A stretch of DNA of 64,000 nt from Thalassospiraceae bacterium LMO-JJ14 (GCA_021555105.2 CP134604.1:3200501-3264500), one strand, 5' to 3'. Positions 41,179-51,256 are shown, numbered from the stretch's first letter. Translations and numbers: made by a program. Notes: a model not told the origin generated them from the sequence alone.

Positions 41179-42228
41179 TCAGTTCGCAAACCGCCAATTG
41201 AGTGTTTCCCCGGCCATGAAAGGGACCAGCGCCTCGCCCGATTGGGCGTCCAGGCTTTCCGGCACGGTCCACGCTTCACGCACCAGCGTCAGCGTCGACG
41301 TGTTCGCCTCCAGGCCATAAAAAGCGGGACCGTTCAGCGACGCAAAGGCTTCGAGCTTGTCCAGCGCGCCTTCATCATCGAACACCTGGGCATAGACTTC
41401 CATCGCCACCGGGGCGCTATAGATGCCGGCGCAACCACAGGCGGCTTCCTTCAGGTGCCGCGCGTGCGGTGCGGTATCGGTGCCGAGGAAATAGCGCGGA
41501 TCGCCGGACGTGGCGGCGTGGCGGAGCGCCAGACGGTGTGCCTCGCGCTTGGCGATCGGCAGGCAGTAAAGATGCGGGCGGATGCCGCCCCGGAAGATAT
41601 CGGTGCGGTTGATCATCAGGTGATGCGCGGTGATCGTCGCGCCCAGCCTGGATGCGTCCCCGGCGGCGACGAAATCGACGGCATCTTTCGTCGTGATATG
41701 CTCGAGCACGACCTTCAAATGCGGTAGATGCGACAGCAGCGGCGACAGGATGCGGTCGATGAACACTGCCTCGCGGTCGAATATATCGATGTCGGAATCC
41801 GTGACTTCACCGTGGACAAGCAACGGCAGGCCGATCTCCTGCATGACTTCCAGCACCGGCATGACCTTGGCGACATCCGTGACGCCGGACGCCGAATTGG
41901 TCGTCGCACCCGCCGGATACAGCTTGACCGCCGTGAAGACACCGGCTTCGGCGCCTTCTTTCAACATTTCGGGCGATGTCTCGTCGGTCAGGTACGCCGT
42001 CATCAGCGGCGTGAAATCGCAACCGGCGGGCACCGCCGCATTGATCCGCGCGCGATAGGCCTCGGCGGCCGCGATGTCCGTCACCGGCGGCACCAGATTG
42101 GGCATGACGATGGCGCGGGCAAAAGCCTGGGCGGTGGCCGGGACAACGGCCTGCATCATGGCGCCGTCGCGAAAATGCACATGCCAGTCGTCGGGCCGTT
42201 TCAGGGTTATGCGGTCTGTTTGGCTCAT
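41179..42228 (-). CDS. pyrC: dihydroorotase
   Basis: Encodes 349 residues (E. coli PyrC has 348). Zinc enzyme closing carbamoyl-aspartate to dihydroorotate in pyrimidine synthesis. Metal ligands: [10 protein letters not shown], the carbamylated Lys in [14 protein letters not shown], His in LLVHGEV and LEHITTKDA, Asp in [12 protein letters not shown]. The start at 42228 ([12 protein letters not shown]) fits the class II enzyme; the open frame upstream is not conserved. The downstream neighbour is convergent. Confidence 0.95.
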   Translation of the reverse strand: MSQTDRITLKRPDDWHVHFRDGAMMQAVVPATAQAFARAIVMPNLVPPVTDIAAAEAYRARINAAVPAGCDFTPLMTAYLTDETSPEMLKEGAEAGVFTAVKLYPAGATTNSASGVTDVAKVMPVLEVMQEIGLPLLVHGEVTDSDIDIFDREAVFIDRILSPLLSHLPHLKVVLEHITTKDAVDFVAAGDASRLGATITAHHLMINRTDIFRGGIRPHLYCLPIAKREAHRLALRHAATSGDPRYFLGTDTAPHARHLKEAACGCAGIYSAPVAMEVYAQVFDDEGALDKLEAFASLNGPAFYGLEANTSTLTLVREAWTVPESLDAQSGEALVPFMAGETLNWRFAN

Positions 42229-42328
42229 ATCCCGTTGCTCGCACGATTTGCCGTTTGTGTCCAGCGAAGAGCGCTTTCGGCCGCGCCGCTTTGTGCTAGC
42301 ATAGGGCAAAGTTCGGGAGGTTACCGCC

Positions 42329-43213
42329 ATGCGCCTGTTGGTCTTCGTTATTTTTGTCATCTGCCTCGCCCCGTTGTCGCTGAACGCGCAAAACAACCGC
42401 TATTCGACATGGTCCGATCCGTCGGGAACGAACAGCGGCGACGGTTCGGTGCCGGCCTTCATTGAAAAGCTGAACAAGCTGATCGACGAGGCGGAAAAAG
42501 CCAAGGCCGCCGATCCGGTGTTCCTGCAGGACCTGCGCAATCTGGCGCAGGGCGCCGTAACGCCCTGGAATACGGTGCTTCTCGACGACAGCTTCACGGA
42601 CGGTAATTTCACCGCCAACCCGGTCTGGGAAGTGCTGAGCGGCGCATACTTCATCGAAACCGGCTGGGGCCTGCGCAACCGGCTGATCACCGCGCAACAG
42701 ACGCAGCAATCGTCATCGGGCGGCGGTGAGGACCTGGCCAAGGTGCTTCTGGGCCAGATCCTGAAACGCGCCACCGGCACGCAGTCGGGCAATACGGGGC
42801 CGACACAAAACGTCATCGTGACGCGCGCCGCCATCAGCAATGCCTTCGCCCTGGAACTGGAAATGTCGTCATGGCAGGCGGAAAGTCATTTCGAGGTCGG
42901 GGTTTTTCAGGGCGCGAACGCCGCCATCGGCTATCGGCTTCTGTACGTCAGCGGCAAGGGGCTGCAGCTCCACCGGGTCGGCAGTTCCGGCTCCAGCGTC
43001 ATCGCGACATCGGACCCGGCAACGCTCGAGGACAAGAAATTCCACAAGATTTCATGGACCCGCGGCACCGACGGCGCGATGCATGTCAGCCTCGACGATA
43101 AGGAAATGATCGTGACCTCGGACCGGGCGTTTTCCGATCCGTTCGACGGTGTGCGGATTTCCGACAGCGGCGGTGATTTCATCATAAAGCGGGTCGCGCT
43201 GAAGGGGATCTAG
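42329..43213 (+). CDS. secreted protein with LamG/concanavalin-like fold, unknown function
   Basis: Encodes 294 residues. Clear Sec signal peptide ([20 protein letters not shown], cleaved before QNN). A helical stretch ([20 protein letters not shown]) precedes a beta-rich part: [80 protein letters not shown], resembling a LamG/concanavalin-like jelly roll that often binds sugars. GGGAGG precedes the ATG. Divergent from pyrC. Confidence 0.7.
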   Translation: MRLLVFVIFVICLAPLSLNAQNNRYSTWSDPSGTNSGDGSVPAFIEKLNKLIDEAEKAKAADPVFLQDLRNLAQGAVTPWNTVLLDDSFTDGNFTANPVWEVLSGAYFIETGWGLRNRLITAQQTQQSSSGGGEDLAKVLLGQILKRATGTQSGNTGPTQNVIVTRAAISNAFALELEMSSWQAESHFEVGVFQGANAAIGYRLLYVSGKGLQLHRVGSSGSSVIATSDPATLEDKKFHKISWTRGTDGAMHVSLDDKEMIVTSDRAFSDPFDGVRISDSGGDFIIKRVALKGI

Positions 43214-43214
43214 G

Positions 43215-43325
43215 CCCCCTCACCTGTCCTCTCCCCCACTTCGTAGGGGAGAGGGACCCTGCCGAAACATACAACCCTTCAATCCCTCTCCCCCTTTGAG
43301 GGGGAGAGGTTAGGAGAGGGGGTGG
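43215..43325. repeat. dispersed repeat (cctctcccc type), inverted pair
   Basis: ccccctcacctgtcctctcc with cttcgtaggggagaggga on one side, and ctctccccctttgaggggga then gaggttaggagagg on the other. Same family as near 38.85, 56.85 and 58.4 kb. Confidence 0.8.
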
Positions 43326-43326
43326 A

Positions 43327-45099
43327 TTAAGAATTCAAAACCGCAAACACATCGCCGGATGCGTCCCGGCCTTCGATGTGGCGCTTGTGCCAAAGCGCAT
43401 AGAACAGCAGCGTCCATTGCGCCTGCCCCTGACCGGGCCCGGCCGAAAACAGGCGTTTGACGGCGTCGGGATCGCAAACCGCCGCGATTCCCGGGTTGGC
43501 CGCGACGAGTGCGCCAAGCGCCCCTCCCCGGCCTGAAATCCACGCCCCGACCGGCACCGTGAAGCCGCGCTTTTTGCTGAACGGCTTGCTTTCCGGCAGC
43601 GCCGTTTCCAGCCATTTCCGGAGCAGCCACTTGCCGCTCTTGTGATGCACCTTGCAATTATTCGGCAGGCGGAAGGCGAAATCGGCGACGTACGGATCGA
43701 GAAACGGCACACGCCCTTCGACTCCGTGCGCCATCAGACAGCGGTCCAGCTTTGTCAGAAGATCATTCGGCAGCCAGTCGGCGATATCCGTCGCCTGTAC
43801 CGCCTGCAGGTTATTGCGGCCGTATGCGTGCGCTTCGGTCTCGGCCAGCGCGATGCCGTCGCGCCAGCCTTTGGGGTCTTCGCGCAACACCCCGGTCCCG
43901 TCCAGGATTGCGCGGTGGCGCATCTTGCGGCCGCCGAATATCGCCGGGCGGTTCTGCCTTCGGTAGCGGCCATAGCCGGCAAACAGCTCGTCTCCGCCCT
44001 CGCCCGACAAAACCACCTTAAGGCCGGCTGTGCGGGCCTTGGCGGCCAGCATGTAGCTCGGCACCACGGCATAGTCCGCCGCCGGATCGTCCATGGCCGC
44101 GGCGATCTGCGGCAGCACGCGCCAGAAATCTTCCTCGGTGACGGTTATTTCCTCGTGCTCGGCACCGCAGGCACGGGCCACGGCGCGCGCGTGTTCGCGT
44201 TCGTCATGCACGTCGGTGCCGGGGAACCCCGCCGTCAGTGCATGCACCGGCGCCGGGTTCAGACGGCGCATCACGGCGAGGATGATCGAGGAATCGATGC
44301 CGCCCGACAGAAACATCCCGTACGGCACGTCCGAGCGCTGATGCACGTTGACGGCTTCGGTAATGATCTTGTCGAAGCGGTACAGCGCCTCGTCGCAGGT
44401 GATCTTGACGGGTGCGCCGGGCGGCAGGGCGGCAAGGCGCGCACGCTGGGCGATGCGGCCCTTGCGCACGATCAGGGTTTCCCCCGGCAGCACGCGATAG
44501 ATGCCGGGAAAAATCGTCTCGGCCCCGGTGGTGAACTGCAGCGCCAGCAACTCGTCGCGTTTCGCACTGTCGACGGCGGGCGTCACCAGCCCGGCCGCCA
44601 ATAGCGCCTGCGGTTCGGAAGCAAACACGAAACCGTCTTCGGCGACGCCGTAATACAGCGGCTTGATGCCGAACGGATCGCGCGCCAGCACCAGCGCCCC
44701 GTCATCCGGATCGTGAATCGCGACGGCGTACATGCCGCGCAGATATTCAGCGAAATCCATACCGTGTTCGCGGTACAGATACAGCATCGATTCGCAATCC
44801 GACCCGGTCGCGTAGTCGATATCGTTCATCTGCTGGCGCAGTTCGATGTAGTTATAGATTTCCCCGTTGGCGATCAGCGCCAGCCTGCCCCGCTCGGCGT
44901 CGGCCGGTGCATACAGCGGCTGATCGCCGGTTTTCAGATCGATGATGGCGAGGCGCACCTGCATCATCGCGACGTCGGCTTCGGCATAATCGCCGCGTCC
45001 GTCCGGGCCACGGTGCACAATCGCCTGCGCCATCCGGTCCAGAACGGTGAGCGCCGGGGCGCTGCCGTCTGCCGTCATCAGTCCGGCGATACCGCACAT
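43327..45099 (-). CDS. asnB: asparagine synthetase (glutamine-hydrolysing), AsnB type
   Basis: Encodes 590 residues. Class II glutaminase domain starts with Cys2 (MCGIAGLM) and ANGEIYNYIELRQQM; the synthetase domain has the PP-loop FLSGGIDSSIILAVM, DELFAGYGRYRRQN and the C-terminal VEGRVPFLDPYVADFAFRLP. It makes Asn from Asp and Gln using ATP, or amidates another carboxylate: copies within polysaccharide clusters often amidate uronic acids. Last gene of the GT operon, 3 bp after a GT4 gene. Confidence 0.92.
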   Translation of the reverse strand: MCGIAGLMTADGSAPALTVLDRMAQAIVHRGPDGRGDYAEADVAMMQVRLAIIDLKTGDQPLYAPADAERGRLALIANGEIYNYIELRQQMNDIDYATGSDCESMLYLYREHGMDFAEYLRGMYAVAIHDPDDGALVLARDPFGIKPLYYGVAEDGFVFASEPQALLAAGLVTPAVDSAKRDELLALQFTTGAETIFPGIYRVLPGETLIVRKGRIAQRARLAALPPGAPVKITCDEALYRFDKIITEAVNVHQRSDVPYGMFLSGGIDSSIILAVMRRLNPAPVHALTAGFPGTDVHDEREHARAVARACGAEHEEITVTEEDFWRVLPQIAAAMDDPAADYAVVPSYMLAAKARTAGLKVVLSGEGGDELFAGYGRYRRQNRPAIFGGRKMRHRAILDGTGVLREDPKGWRDGIALAETEAHAYGRNNLQAVQATDIADWLPNDLLTKLDRCLMAHGVEGRVPFLDPYVADFAFRLPNNCKVHHKSGKWLLRKWLETALPESKPFSKKRGFTVPVGAWISGRGGALGALVAANPGIAAVCDPDAVKRLFSAGPGQGQAQWTLLFYALWHKRHIEGRDASGDVFAVLNS

Positions 45100-45102
45100 G
45101 GT

Positions 45103-46125
45103 TCAGCCCGTGACCTGTTCGAAGAACTTGAGATACTGTTCGACCACCTGCGCCTCGGTGAAGTTGTCCTGATAGGCCTTCAGGCCCTGCCGGGCGATAC
45201 GCTCGGCCAGATTGTCGTCGTCGAGCACACCGCGAATCGCCCGGGCCATGAGAATTTCGTCATCGACCGGCACCAGAATGCCGGTTTCCATGTTCTCGAT
45301 CAATGTCCCCGGCCCCATGGAATCGGCGGCGACCACGGGCAAGCCCTGCGCCCAGGCCTCAATCACCACATTGCCGAGCGGCTCGTGACGGGACGGGCAG
45401 ACGAACAGATCGGCCGTGGCCAGCAAGTCCTGAGTATCATCGCGCCAGCCGAGAAACCGGACCCGGGGCTTGATGGCGAGGTCCTCGGCGAGCCGCATCA
45501 GCTCTGCCTTCAACGGGCCGTCGCCGGCCAGCCACAGATAGGCATTCGGCACGCGGGCCAGGGCGCGCAGCAATACATCGAAAGCCTTGTTCTCATGCAA
45601 CCGTCCCAGCGAGACGATCAGGGGTACGCCCTTCGGCGTATAAAACTCGCCCCGATCCAGCGGCGTCCCCGCTTCGGCGGAAACGAAATTTGGCAAGTAG
45701 TGCGCCTTTTCGCTGGGCCAGCCGTGCTCGACCAGATACTCGACGATATCGCGGGTATTACCGATCAGGTGATCGCAGTTGGCATAGTACTTAAGATCGT
45801 AATAGCCGCCCTGACGCGCCGCGTGCACGAAGTCGCCTTTCGGACACATGCTGGTCGCGCGGTTCATCCATGTCAGGACCACATCCGGTTTGAAGGCGTT
45901 GATTTCGCGTTTCATCGCCCGTGGCGTGGCAAAATCCAGCCGCCCGCCGAATGCCAGCTCAACCGGCTCGATCCCCGCTTCGCGCAGTTGCCTGGCTCTT
46001 CCGGGATGCTTGCGGATGATGACCTTTTGTTCGACACCGGCGCGATGCAAGGCAATGCACAGGCGCACGAAAAACGCCTCAGCACCGCCGAATTCCGCAC
46101 CGGCCATGGCCTGTAAAACCTTCAC
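45103..46125 (-). CDS. glycosyltransferase family 4
   Basis: Encodes 340 residues. GT-B fold: KVLQAMAGAEFGGAEAFF, LGRLHENKAFDVLLRALARV, YLWLAGDGPLKAELMRLAED, and the EX7E-like region CPSRHEPLGNVVIEAWAQGL. It transfers a sugar from a nucleotide donor during lipopolysaccharide or capsule synthesis; donor and acceptor unknown. Part of the leftward operon GT9-GT2-GT4-GT4-AsnB. Confidence 0.88.
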   Translation of the reverse strand: MKVLQAMAGAEFGGAEAFFVRLCIALHRAGVEQKVIIRKHPGRARQLREAGIEPVELAFGGRLDFATPRAMKREINAFKPDVVLTWMNRATSMCPKGDFVHAARQGGYYDLKYYANCDHLIGNTRDIVEYLVEHGWPSEKAHYLPNFVSAEAGTPLDRGEFYTPKGVPLIVSLGRLHENKAFDVLLRALARVPNAYLWLAGDGPLKAELMRLAEDLAIKPRVRFLGWRDDTQDLLATADLFVCPSRHEPLGNVVIEAWAQGLPVVAADSMGPGTLIENMETGILVPVDDEILMARAIRGVLDDDNLAERIARQGLKAYQDNFTEAQVVEQYLKFFEQVTG

Positions 46126-46135
46126 TGCAAAACCT

Positions 46136-47182
46136 TCATGGGGTTTCGATTAGCTCCTCGAATGCTGCTGCCGCGTCCACCCAGCGCCAGGTGCGCTGTT
46201 TTTCAAGTGCCGACGCATGCTGGCTGCGCCACAACGCATCATCGGTGAGCAGCCGCGTCGCGGCAAGCGCGAAGGACGCATCGTCAATGGCGAGGAAGCC
46301 GGTTTCATTGTCTCGCACGCGCTCGGCCATCGAGCCGACCGGCTGCACCACCGCCGGCACGCCAAGGCACTGCGCCTCGGCAATGGCCAGACAGAATGTT
46401 TCGTTGATATCGCCCTTATAGAGCATGACGCGCGACAGCCTAAGTTCGTCGATCAATTGTGCCTTGCCGACCGGCTGGCGTAACCGCACGCCCTGCCCTT
46501 CGAGGGCCTGTGCCTTCGACAGCACATCGGCCATGGCATCGCCCTTGCGTGCGCCGGCGGCGCCATAGGTGGCGGCGCCCGAAAACACATGCAGTTCGGC
46601 GCCCGGCACCCGGGGTTCGATCTCGCCGGACCACAGATCGAGCAGCCAGTCGAGACCGCGCAACGGATTCGATGTGAAAATCGCACGCGGGCCCGGCACA
46701 TCGATGGCCGCCTCGGCCTCGCAGAACAGATCCGGCAGGCCGTACGGGATCGTTCTGCGACCGCCGTCAGGCACCCAGCCGGGCAGCGTTGCCGCATGAT
46801 AAGAGCCGATGAAGACGATCACCGGGCGGCGGCGCAGAAACTGCCACAAATAGCGCAGCTTCAACATGTAGCCGCACGGGTTGTGCGTCCAGAACACCGT
46901 CCGCTTCGCGCCTTCGCAGCGTTTCAGGAGCTTGTCGCCGCGGTTGGCGATGTACAGATCGGCACTGTCCGGCACGCCGTCCACGATCGGCCGCCATTTC
47001 ACACCTTTGTAATCGAGCGCCGCTTCGCAGTTGTTATAAACCGTGACGTCATGGCCCCGTGCGGCGAGGGTTTCGACAAGCTGGATGACCGAGCTTTCGG
47101 CCCCGCCCAGCGGCCCCCGTTCAGGGGTAAGGCCGTCGAAAACAATCCCGTCATCGGCAAGGATAATACACGCCACGGTCAA
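46136..47182 (-). CDS. glycosyltransferase family 4
   Basis: Encodes 348 residues. ERGPLGGAESSVIQLVETLA and SRVMLYKGDINETFCLAIAE followed by AQCLGVPAVVQPVG match the family 4 donor site; FTSNPLRGLDWLLDLW is typical of a GT4 subgroup. Its start overlaps the upstream GT2 stop by 4 bp, and 10 bp separate it from the next GT4. Cytosolic; substrates unknown. Confidence 0.85.
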   Translation of the reverse strand: MTVACIILADDGIVFDGLTPERGPLGGAESSVIQLVETLAARGHDVTVYNNCEAALDYKGVKWRPIVDGVPDSADLYIANRGDKLLKRCEGAKRTVFWTHNPCGYMLKLRYLWQFLRRRPVIVFIGSYHAATLPGWVPDGGRRTIPYGLPDLFCEAEAAIDVPGPRAIFTSNPLRGLDWLLDLWSGEIEPRVPGAELHVFSGAATYGAAGARKGDAMADVLSKAQALEGQGVRLRQPVGKAQLIDELRLSRVMLYKGDINETFCLAIAEAQCLGVPAVVQPVGSMAERVRDNETGFLAIDDASFALAATRLLTDDALWRSQHASALEKQRTWRWVDAAAAFEELIETP

Positions 47183-47934
47183 TCATCCTTCCGCATGTCG
47201 GCGGCCTTGATGTAGGACAGCAGCGGAAACAACCCGGCACAGATGGCGATCAGCAGCCCCAGGCCGCCTTCCCTGTAGCCCTTGCGGGCGATGAAGCATT
47301 TGATGAAACGTGAAAAAAAGCGGCGCACGTTGTTGGCCATGCCGCCGATGTCGCCGCTGTCGATCAGATCGAGCGCGCGCGCCGTCGAGTAGCTGTCGAG
47401 CCGCTTGATCATGTCCGAAACGTCGCGGTCCACATAATGCACGAGGCGATTCTTGAGCATCGCGCCTTTCCGGCCCGACCACGCGAGCGACGGATGCACG
47501 CGCTGCATGCCCCACTGTTTGACTCCTTTCCTGAACAACCCCGGATAGGCCGCTTTGCCGAACGACGCCCCCCAGCCCCAGCGCACCAGCCGCTTGCCGA
47601 CATAGTTGTCGACAAGAATTTCATGCCAGTCTGCTTGTGTGGTTTCGATGGTGGCGCGGATTTCCCGGGCCAGATCTTCCGGCACGCGTTCATCGGCATC
47701 GATCTCGAACACCCAGGCCCCCCGGCAGGCGTCGATCCCGGCATTCCGGCGTGCACCTTCGATCGTCCATGCCCCTTCGATAACGCGGTCGGTAAAGTCT
47801 TCGGCGATCTCTTTCGAACCGTCGGTGCATTTGTCCAGCAAAACGACGATTTCATCGGCGAAACCAAGCGTCGCCAGACAATCGCGAAGCTGATGTTCCT
47901 CGTTATGCACGCTGATCACGGCGGAAAGAAGCAT
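47179..47934 (-). CDS. glycosyltransferase family 2 (WaaE/KdtX-like)
   Basis: Encodes 251 residues. GT-A fold: LLSAVISVHNEEHQLRDCLA, DEIVVLLDKCTDGSKEIAED, and the DXD-type metal site in WVFEIDADERVPEDLA, like the LPS core transferase WaaE/KdtX. A hydrophobic C-terminal stretch (LGLLIAICAGLFPLLSYI) may touch the membrane. ATG 47934 is taken as start; an in-frame alternative at 47973 overlaps the upstream gene. Confidence 0.85.
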   Translation of the reverse strand: MLLSAVISVHNEEHQLRDCLATLGFADEIVVLLDKCTDGSKEIAEDFTDRVIEGAWTIEGARRNAGIDACRGAWVFEIDADERVPEDLAREIRATIETTQADWHEILVDNYVGKRLVRWGWGASFGKAAYPGLFRKGVKQWGMQRVHPSLAWSGRKGAMLKNRLVHYVDRDVSDMIKRLDSYSTARALDLIDSGDIGGMANNVRRFFSRFIKCFIARKGYREGGLGLLIAICAGLFPLLSYIKAADMRKDD

Positions 47935-47942
47935 ACTGCCGC

Positions 47943-48905
47943 TCACGCCGCCGCTTCCCTGGCCCGTGCCCACAATTCTTTCGCCGCTTCTTCGGCCTGA
48001 TCGACGCTGAGACTGTCCATCAGGGTATCGGTATTGCGGTGATCGAAGTCTTCCGGGAAAATTTCATCGAATCCGAGGCTCGCCTGCACATGATCGCAAA
48101 GCGGCCCCCACGGCGCATACTGGTCCGCCGGCGACGGCCCGAACAAGCCCAGCGTCGGAATGCCGCTGGCCGCCGCCAGATGCATAAGCCCGGAATCGTT
48201 GCCGATAAACAATGCCGCGCGCTCCATACATGCGTAGACCGTCAGCAGATCGATGCGCCCAACGAGGTCCAGAAGCCTGTCCTGGGGGACGGATTCGATA
48301 ACCGGCAGCGCCATCGGCCGTTCGTCATCGCGTCCGAAGATCGCGACGCGGGCGCCGGGCAGAATGCCGTCGGGCGCCGCCAGCCGGGAAATCAGTTCGG
48401 CGAACGACTGGCCGCGCCACTGTTTGCCGCGCCAGTTGGCAGTCGGGCCGATGGCCAATACCGGCCCGCCGTCCGGAATCAGCCACTTCGCCGCAGCACG
48501 GCGCGTTTCGTCCAGCCAGATTTTCGGCGCCGGCGGATTTTTATCGGCACCGATCACGGCAGCCAGCGTACGGATGCGGTGTCCGCCGCCTCTGGAGCGG
48601 ACTATGCGATAGCGCTTGTCGGCGCCGATCAGGTACGTCACCGGTGCATTGCGGAGATCGACCAGAATATCCCAGCGCCTGCGGACCGTCTGCGCCCAAA
48701 GATAGGCCCAATGCAACGAGCCGAGCATCTTGTCGAGCACGATGATCCGTTCAAGCCCCGGCACGGCCTCGAACAGCGACGCCGCCGCCGGACCGCAGGC
48801 AACGGTCACGCGCAGGCCCGGATTCTCGTCCATCAGGCGCGACAGAACGCCCGTGGACAGGATCGCGTCCCCAACTCGTGTCGATGTAACGAATAACGCG
48901 TACAT
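47943..48905 (-). CDS. glycosyltransferase family 9 (heptosyltransferase-like)
   Basis: Encodes 320 residues. ALFVTSTRVGDAILSTGVLS, LAIGPTANWRGKQWRGQSFA and FIGNDSGLMHLAAASGIPTL followed by GLFGPSPADQYAPWGP are signatures of ADP-heptose:LPS heptosyltransferases. It likely adds heptose, or a related sugar, to the lipopolysaccharide core. First gene of the surface glycan operon. Confidence 0.9.
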   Translation of the reverse strand: MYALFVTSTRVGDAILSTGVLSRLMDENPGLRVTVACGPAAASLFEAVPGLERIIVLDKMLGSLHWAYLWAQTVRRRWDILVDLRNAPVTYLIGADKRYRIVRSRGGGHRIRTLAAVIGADKNPPAPKIWLDETRRAAAKWLIPDGGPVLAIGPTANWRGKQWRGQSFAELISRLAAPDGILPGARVAIFGRDDERPMALPVIESVPQDRLLDLVGRIDLLTVYACMERAALFIGNDSGLMHLAAASGIPTLGLFGPSPADQYAPWGPLCDHVQASLGFDEIFPEDFDHRNTDTLMDSLSVDQAEEAAKELWARAREAAA

Positions 48906-49069
48906 GCGGCTACCCCTGATTCTGCTTTCTTATAAGCAAGCCATCGGGCGATGCAAACCCCACCATGACCCCATAACGAACCGGTTTCCACCGGTGTCTT
49001 CCGGGCGGCCCCTTGCAGAGACGCCCTTCAAGCCCCCATCTTACACCCTAAAGCAGTTATGAGGGCGCA

Positions 49070-49942
49070 ATGAAACGCATTCACCTGAGCGATCGCAGCA
49101 TCATCCGTATCACCGGCGAGGACAGCCGCAGCTTCCTGCAGGGGCTGATTTCCAACGATATTGCCCGTGCCAACGGTCAGCACGGCCTGTATGCGGCGCT
49201 TTTGACGCCGCAGGGGAAATACCTGTTCGATTTCTTCATCGTCGCCGACGGCGACGCCCTGCTGGCCGACTGTCTGGCGGGCGATGCTTCTGAGCTGATC
49301 AAGAAGCTGAACATGTTCAAATTGCGCTCGAAAGTAACGCTTGAGGACACCGAGCCTGCATATGGCGTGCATGTGCTGTTCGCAGACGGGGCTGAAAACG
49401 TGCTCAGCAACGGCCAGCAGAAGAAAACCGCCGACGGGGCGATTCTCTATGCCGATCCCCGCCTTGCAGCGGCCGGCGTCCGCGTCATTGCCCCGAAGGG
49501 CGCGGATATCGCCGGACTGGGCGCAGAACAGGCCAACGATGACGAATACCAGCGCCACCGCATGCGCCTCGGCCTGCCGGAAGCACCGCTCGATCTGGAA
49601 AAGGACAAGTCGATCCTGCTCGAAAGCGGCTTCGACGAGCTTTCCGGCGTGGACTGGAAAAAGGGCTGCTATATGGGCCAGGAACTGACGGCACGGACAA
49701 AATACCGGGGCCTGATCAAAAAACGCCTGGTCCCGGTCACGGTCGAAGGCACCACCGAACCCGGCACCGATATCATGCTGGACGGCAAGGTCGTTGGCGA
49801 TGTGCGCTCGCTTAGCGGCGATATCGGCATGGCCATGCTGCGGTTGCAGGCCATTACCTCGGGCGGGCCGTTACAGGCCGGCGACGCCACCCTGACACCT
49901 GCCCCGCCGGCATGGATGCACCTGCCGGACGCCGACGCGTAA
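49070..49942 (+). CDS. ygfZ: folate-binding protein YgfZ/IBA57-like
   Basis: Encodes 290 residues, GcvT-related fold. The family Cys motif K-G-C-Y-x-G-Q-E is present in WKKGCYMGQELTARTKYRG, and ITGEDSRSFLQGLISNDI starts the domain. YgfZ uses tetrahydrofolate and helps assemble or repair certain iron-sulfur proteins. Possibly followed by a methyltransferase gene in the same direction (56 bp). Confidence 0.93.
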   Translation: MKRIHLSDRSIIRITGEDSRSFLQGLISNDIARANGQHGLYAALLTPQGKYLFDFFIVADGDALLADCLAGDASELIKKLNMFKLRSKVTLEDTEPAYGVHVLFADGAENVLSNGQQKKTADGAILYADPRLAAAGVRVIAPKGADIAGLGAEQANDDEYQRHRMRLGLPEAPLDLEKDKSILLESGFDELSGVDWKKGCYMGQELTARTKYRGLIKKRLVPVTVEGTTEPGTDIMLDGKVVGDVRSLSGDIGMAMLRLQAITSGGPLQAGDATLTPAPPAWMHLPDADA

Positions 49943-49998
49943 GCCGGCAACGCAAACAACCGATTGGCATCCGGCAACGTTGCGGCTAGCCTTCTGCC

Positions 49999-50649
49999 GT
50001 GATCATCAGCATTTTACGACGCGCGCCCAAACTTCTGGCCCCGGTCGCCCGCATCTACGGGCGCCGGCTGGATCAGTGCGGCGCCACCGCCAAGGGTGTG
50101 TTCTGGAAAGGCGAAGTTTGGCAGCGCCGCCGCTTCGAGCGGCTGATGGATATCATCGAAGACGCCGACATGGCGTCGGGCGGCATCTCCATCAATGATT
50201 TCGGCTGCGGCTACGGTGCGTTTTTCGAGTATCTGGCGGAATACCCGGTGCTCAGGGAAAGCACCTATTACGGTTACGACATCTCGCAGGAGATGATCGC
50301 CGCTTGCCGTGACCGCATCAGCGATCCCCGCGCCTCGTTTCATCGCAAGATGTGGGCGAGCAAGCACGCGGATTACAGCTTTGCGTCCGGCACTTATAAC
50401 CTGAACGGCGATGCCGATGCGGATCAGTGGCAGGAGTATGTCGAGGCCAGTCTGCGCCAGCTCTGGCACCGCACCGGCAAGGCGCTGGCCTTCAACATGT
50501 TGCGCGACGACGAAGAGGAACGCTACGACGGGTTATATTATACCAACCCTGAAAAGGTGCTTCGGTTCTGCCGCAAACATCTGTCGGAAGACGTCGAAAT
50601 GTTCGACGAACGCCCGATGCCGGACGTGACGTTTTTCGTCCGCCGCTAG
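49999..50649 (+). CDS. SAM-dependent methyltransferase
   Basis: Encodes 216 residues from GTG 49999. Motif I in ISINDFGCGYGAFFEYLAEY, then YYGYDISQEMIAACRDRISD; residues 130-150 contain FASGTYNLNGDADADQW. The substrate cannot be told from sequence. Ends 8 bp from the convergent ArsC-like gene. Confidence 0.78.
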   Translation: MIISILRRAPKLLAPVARIYGRRLDQCGATAKGVFWKGEVWQRRRFERLMDIIEDADMASGGISINDFGCGYGAFFEYLAEYPVLRESTYYGYDISQEMIAACRDRISDPRASFHRKMWASKHADYSFASGTYNLNGDADADQWQEYVEASLRQLWHRTGKALAFNMLRDDEEERYDGLYYTNPEKVLRFCRKHLSEDVEMFDERPMPDVTFFVRR

Positions 50650-50657
50650 ACTTGTGC

Positions 50658-51158
50658 CTATTCCGCCGCTTCGGCGTGTTCTTCTTTATACGGCAGAAAT
50701 GCAGGCGCCATGGCGGCGCGCAGGTCATCGGCCAGGACATCGACAAACGGTTTCAGCATCTGAATATCCCGCCACACGCCATGATGGAACCTCATCGACG
50801 TTTCGGCGTCGAAGGTCCAGTTAACGTAATCGGGGTTGCCGGGGAACGTGTGCGGCAACAGCCGCGCCGCATCTTCGCCGATCGTCACCACGACATCGAT
50901 CAACCGGCGTTTCGGGTCGGCGAAACCGTCCCAGTGCTTGGGCCACAGGCCCTCATTGCCAAGGCCAGCCAGAACCAATGCCGAAAGGGCGAAGGAATCC
51001 GCCTTGTCGGCCGGGTCGATACCGGCACTGAAAGCACGCACGCCACGCACGCGGTGGCTTCGCAGCAGAGATTCCGCGATCAGGGAATGGCGCGCGTTGT
51101 CCACGCAAACGAACAACACGTTCAGGGTCTTCTGATCCTGGTTTTGCAACGCGTTCAT
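50658..51158 (-). CDS. low-MW phosphatase/arsenate-reductase-like protein with altered P-loop
   Basis: Encodes 166 residues of the LMW-PTP fold (ArsC type): LNVLFVCVDNARHSLIAESL at the N-terminus, FSAGIDPADKADSF, DVVVTIGEDAARLLP, and VNWTFDAE. The active-site loop is unusual: the family has Cys-x5-Arg, but here the aligned residues read C-V-D-N-A-R-H-S, so Arg is one place early and His sits where Arg belongs. Enzyme activity is therefore uncertain. GGAG 8 nt before ATG 51158 sets the start. No other arsenic genes are nearby. Confidence 0.78.
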   Translation of the reverse strand: MNALQNQDQKTLNVLFVCVDNARHSLIAESLLRSHRVRGVRAFSAGIDPADKADSFALSALVLAGLGNEGLWPKHWDGFADPKRRLIDVVVTIGEDAARLLPHTFPGNPDYVNWTFDAETSMRFHHGVWRDIQMLKPFVDVLADDLRAAMAPAFLPYKEEHAEAAE

Positions 51159-51256
51159 TGGGTTCTCCAATTCATCAACTGCCAAAACAGTGACAGAAAA
51201 CCCTGACCTGAAGATTACAACCCGAAGGATATTAGAATTTTCTAAAGTAAAATTAC

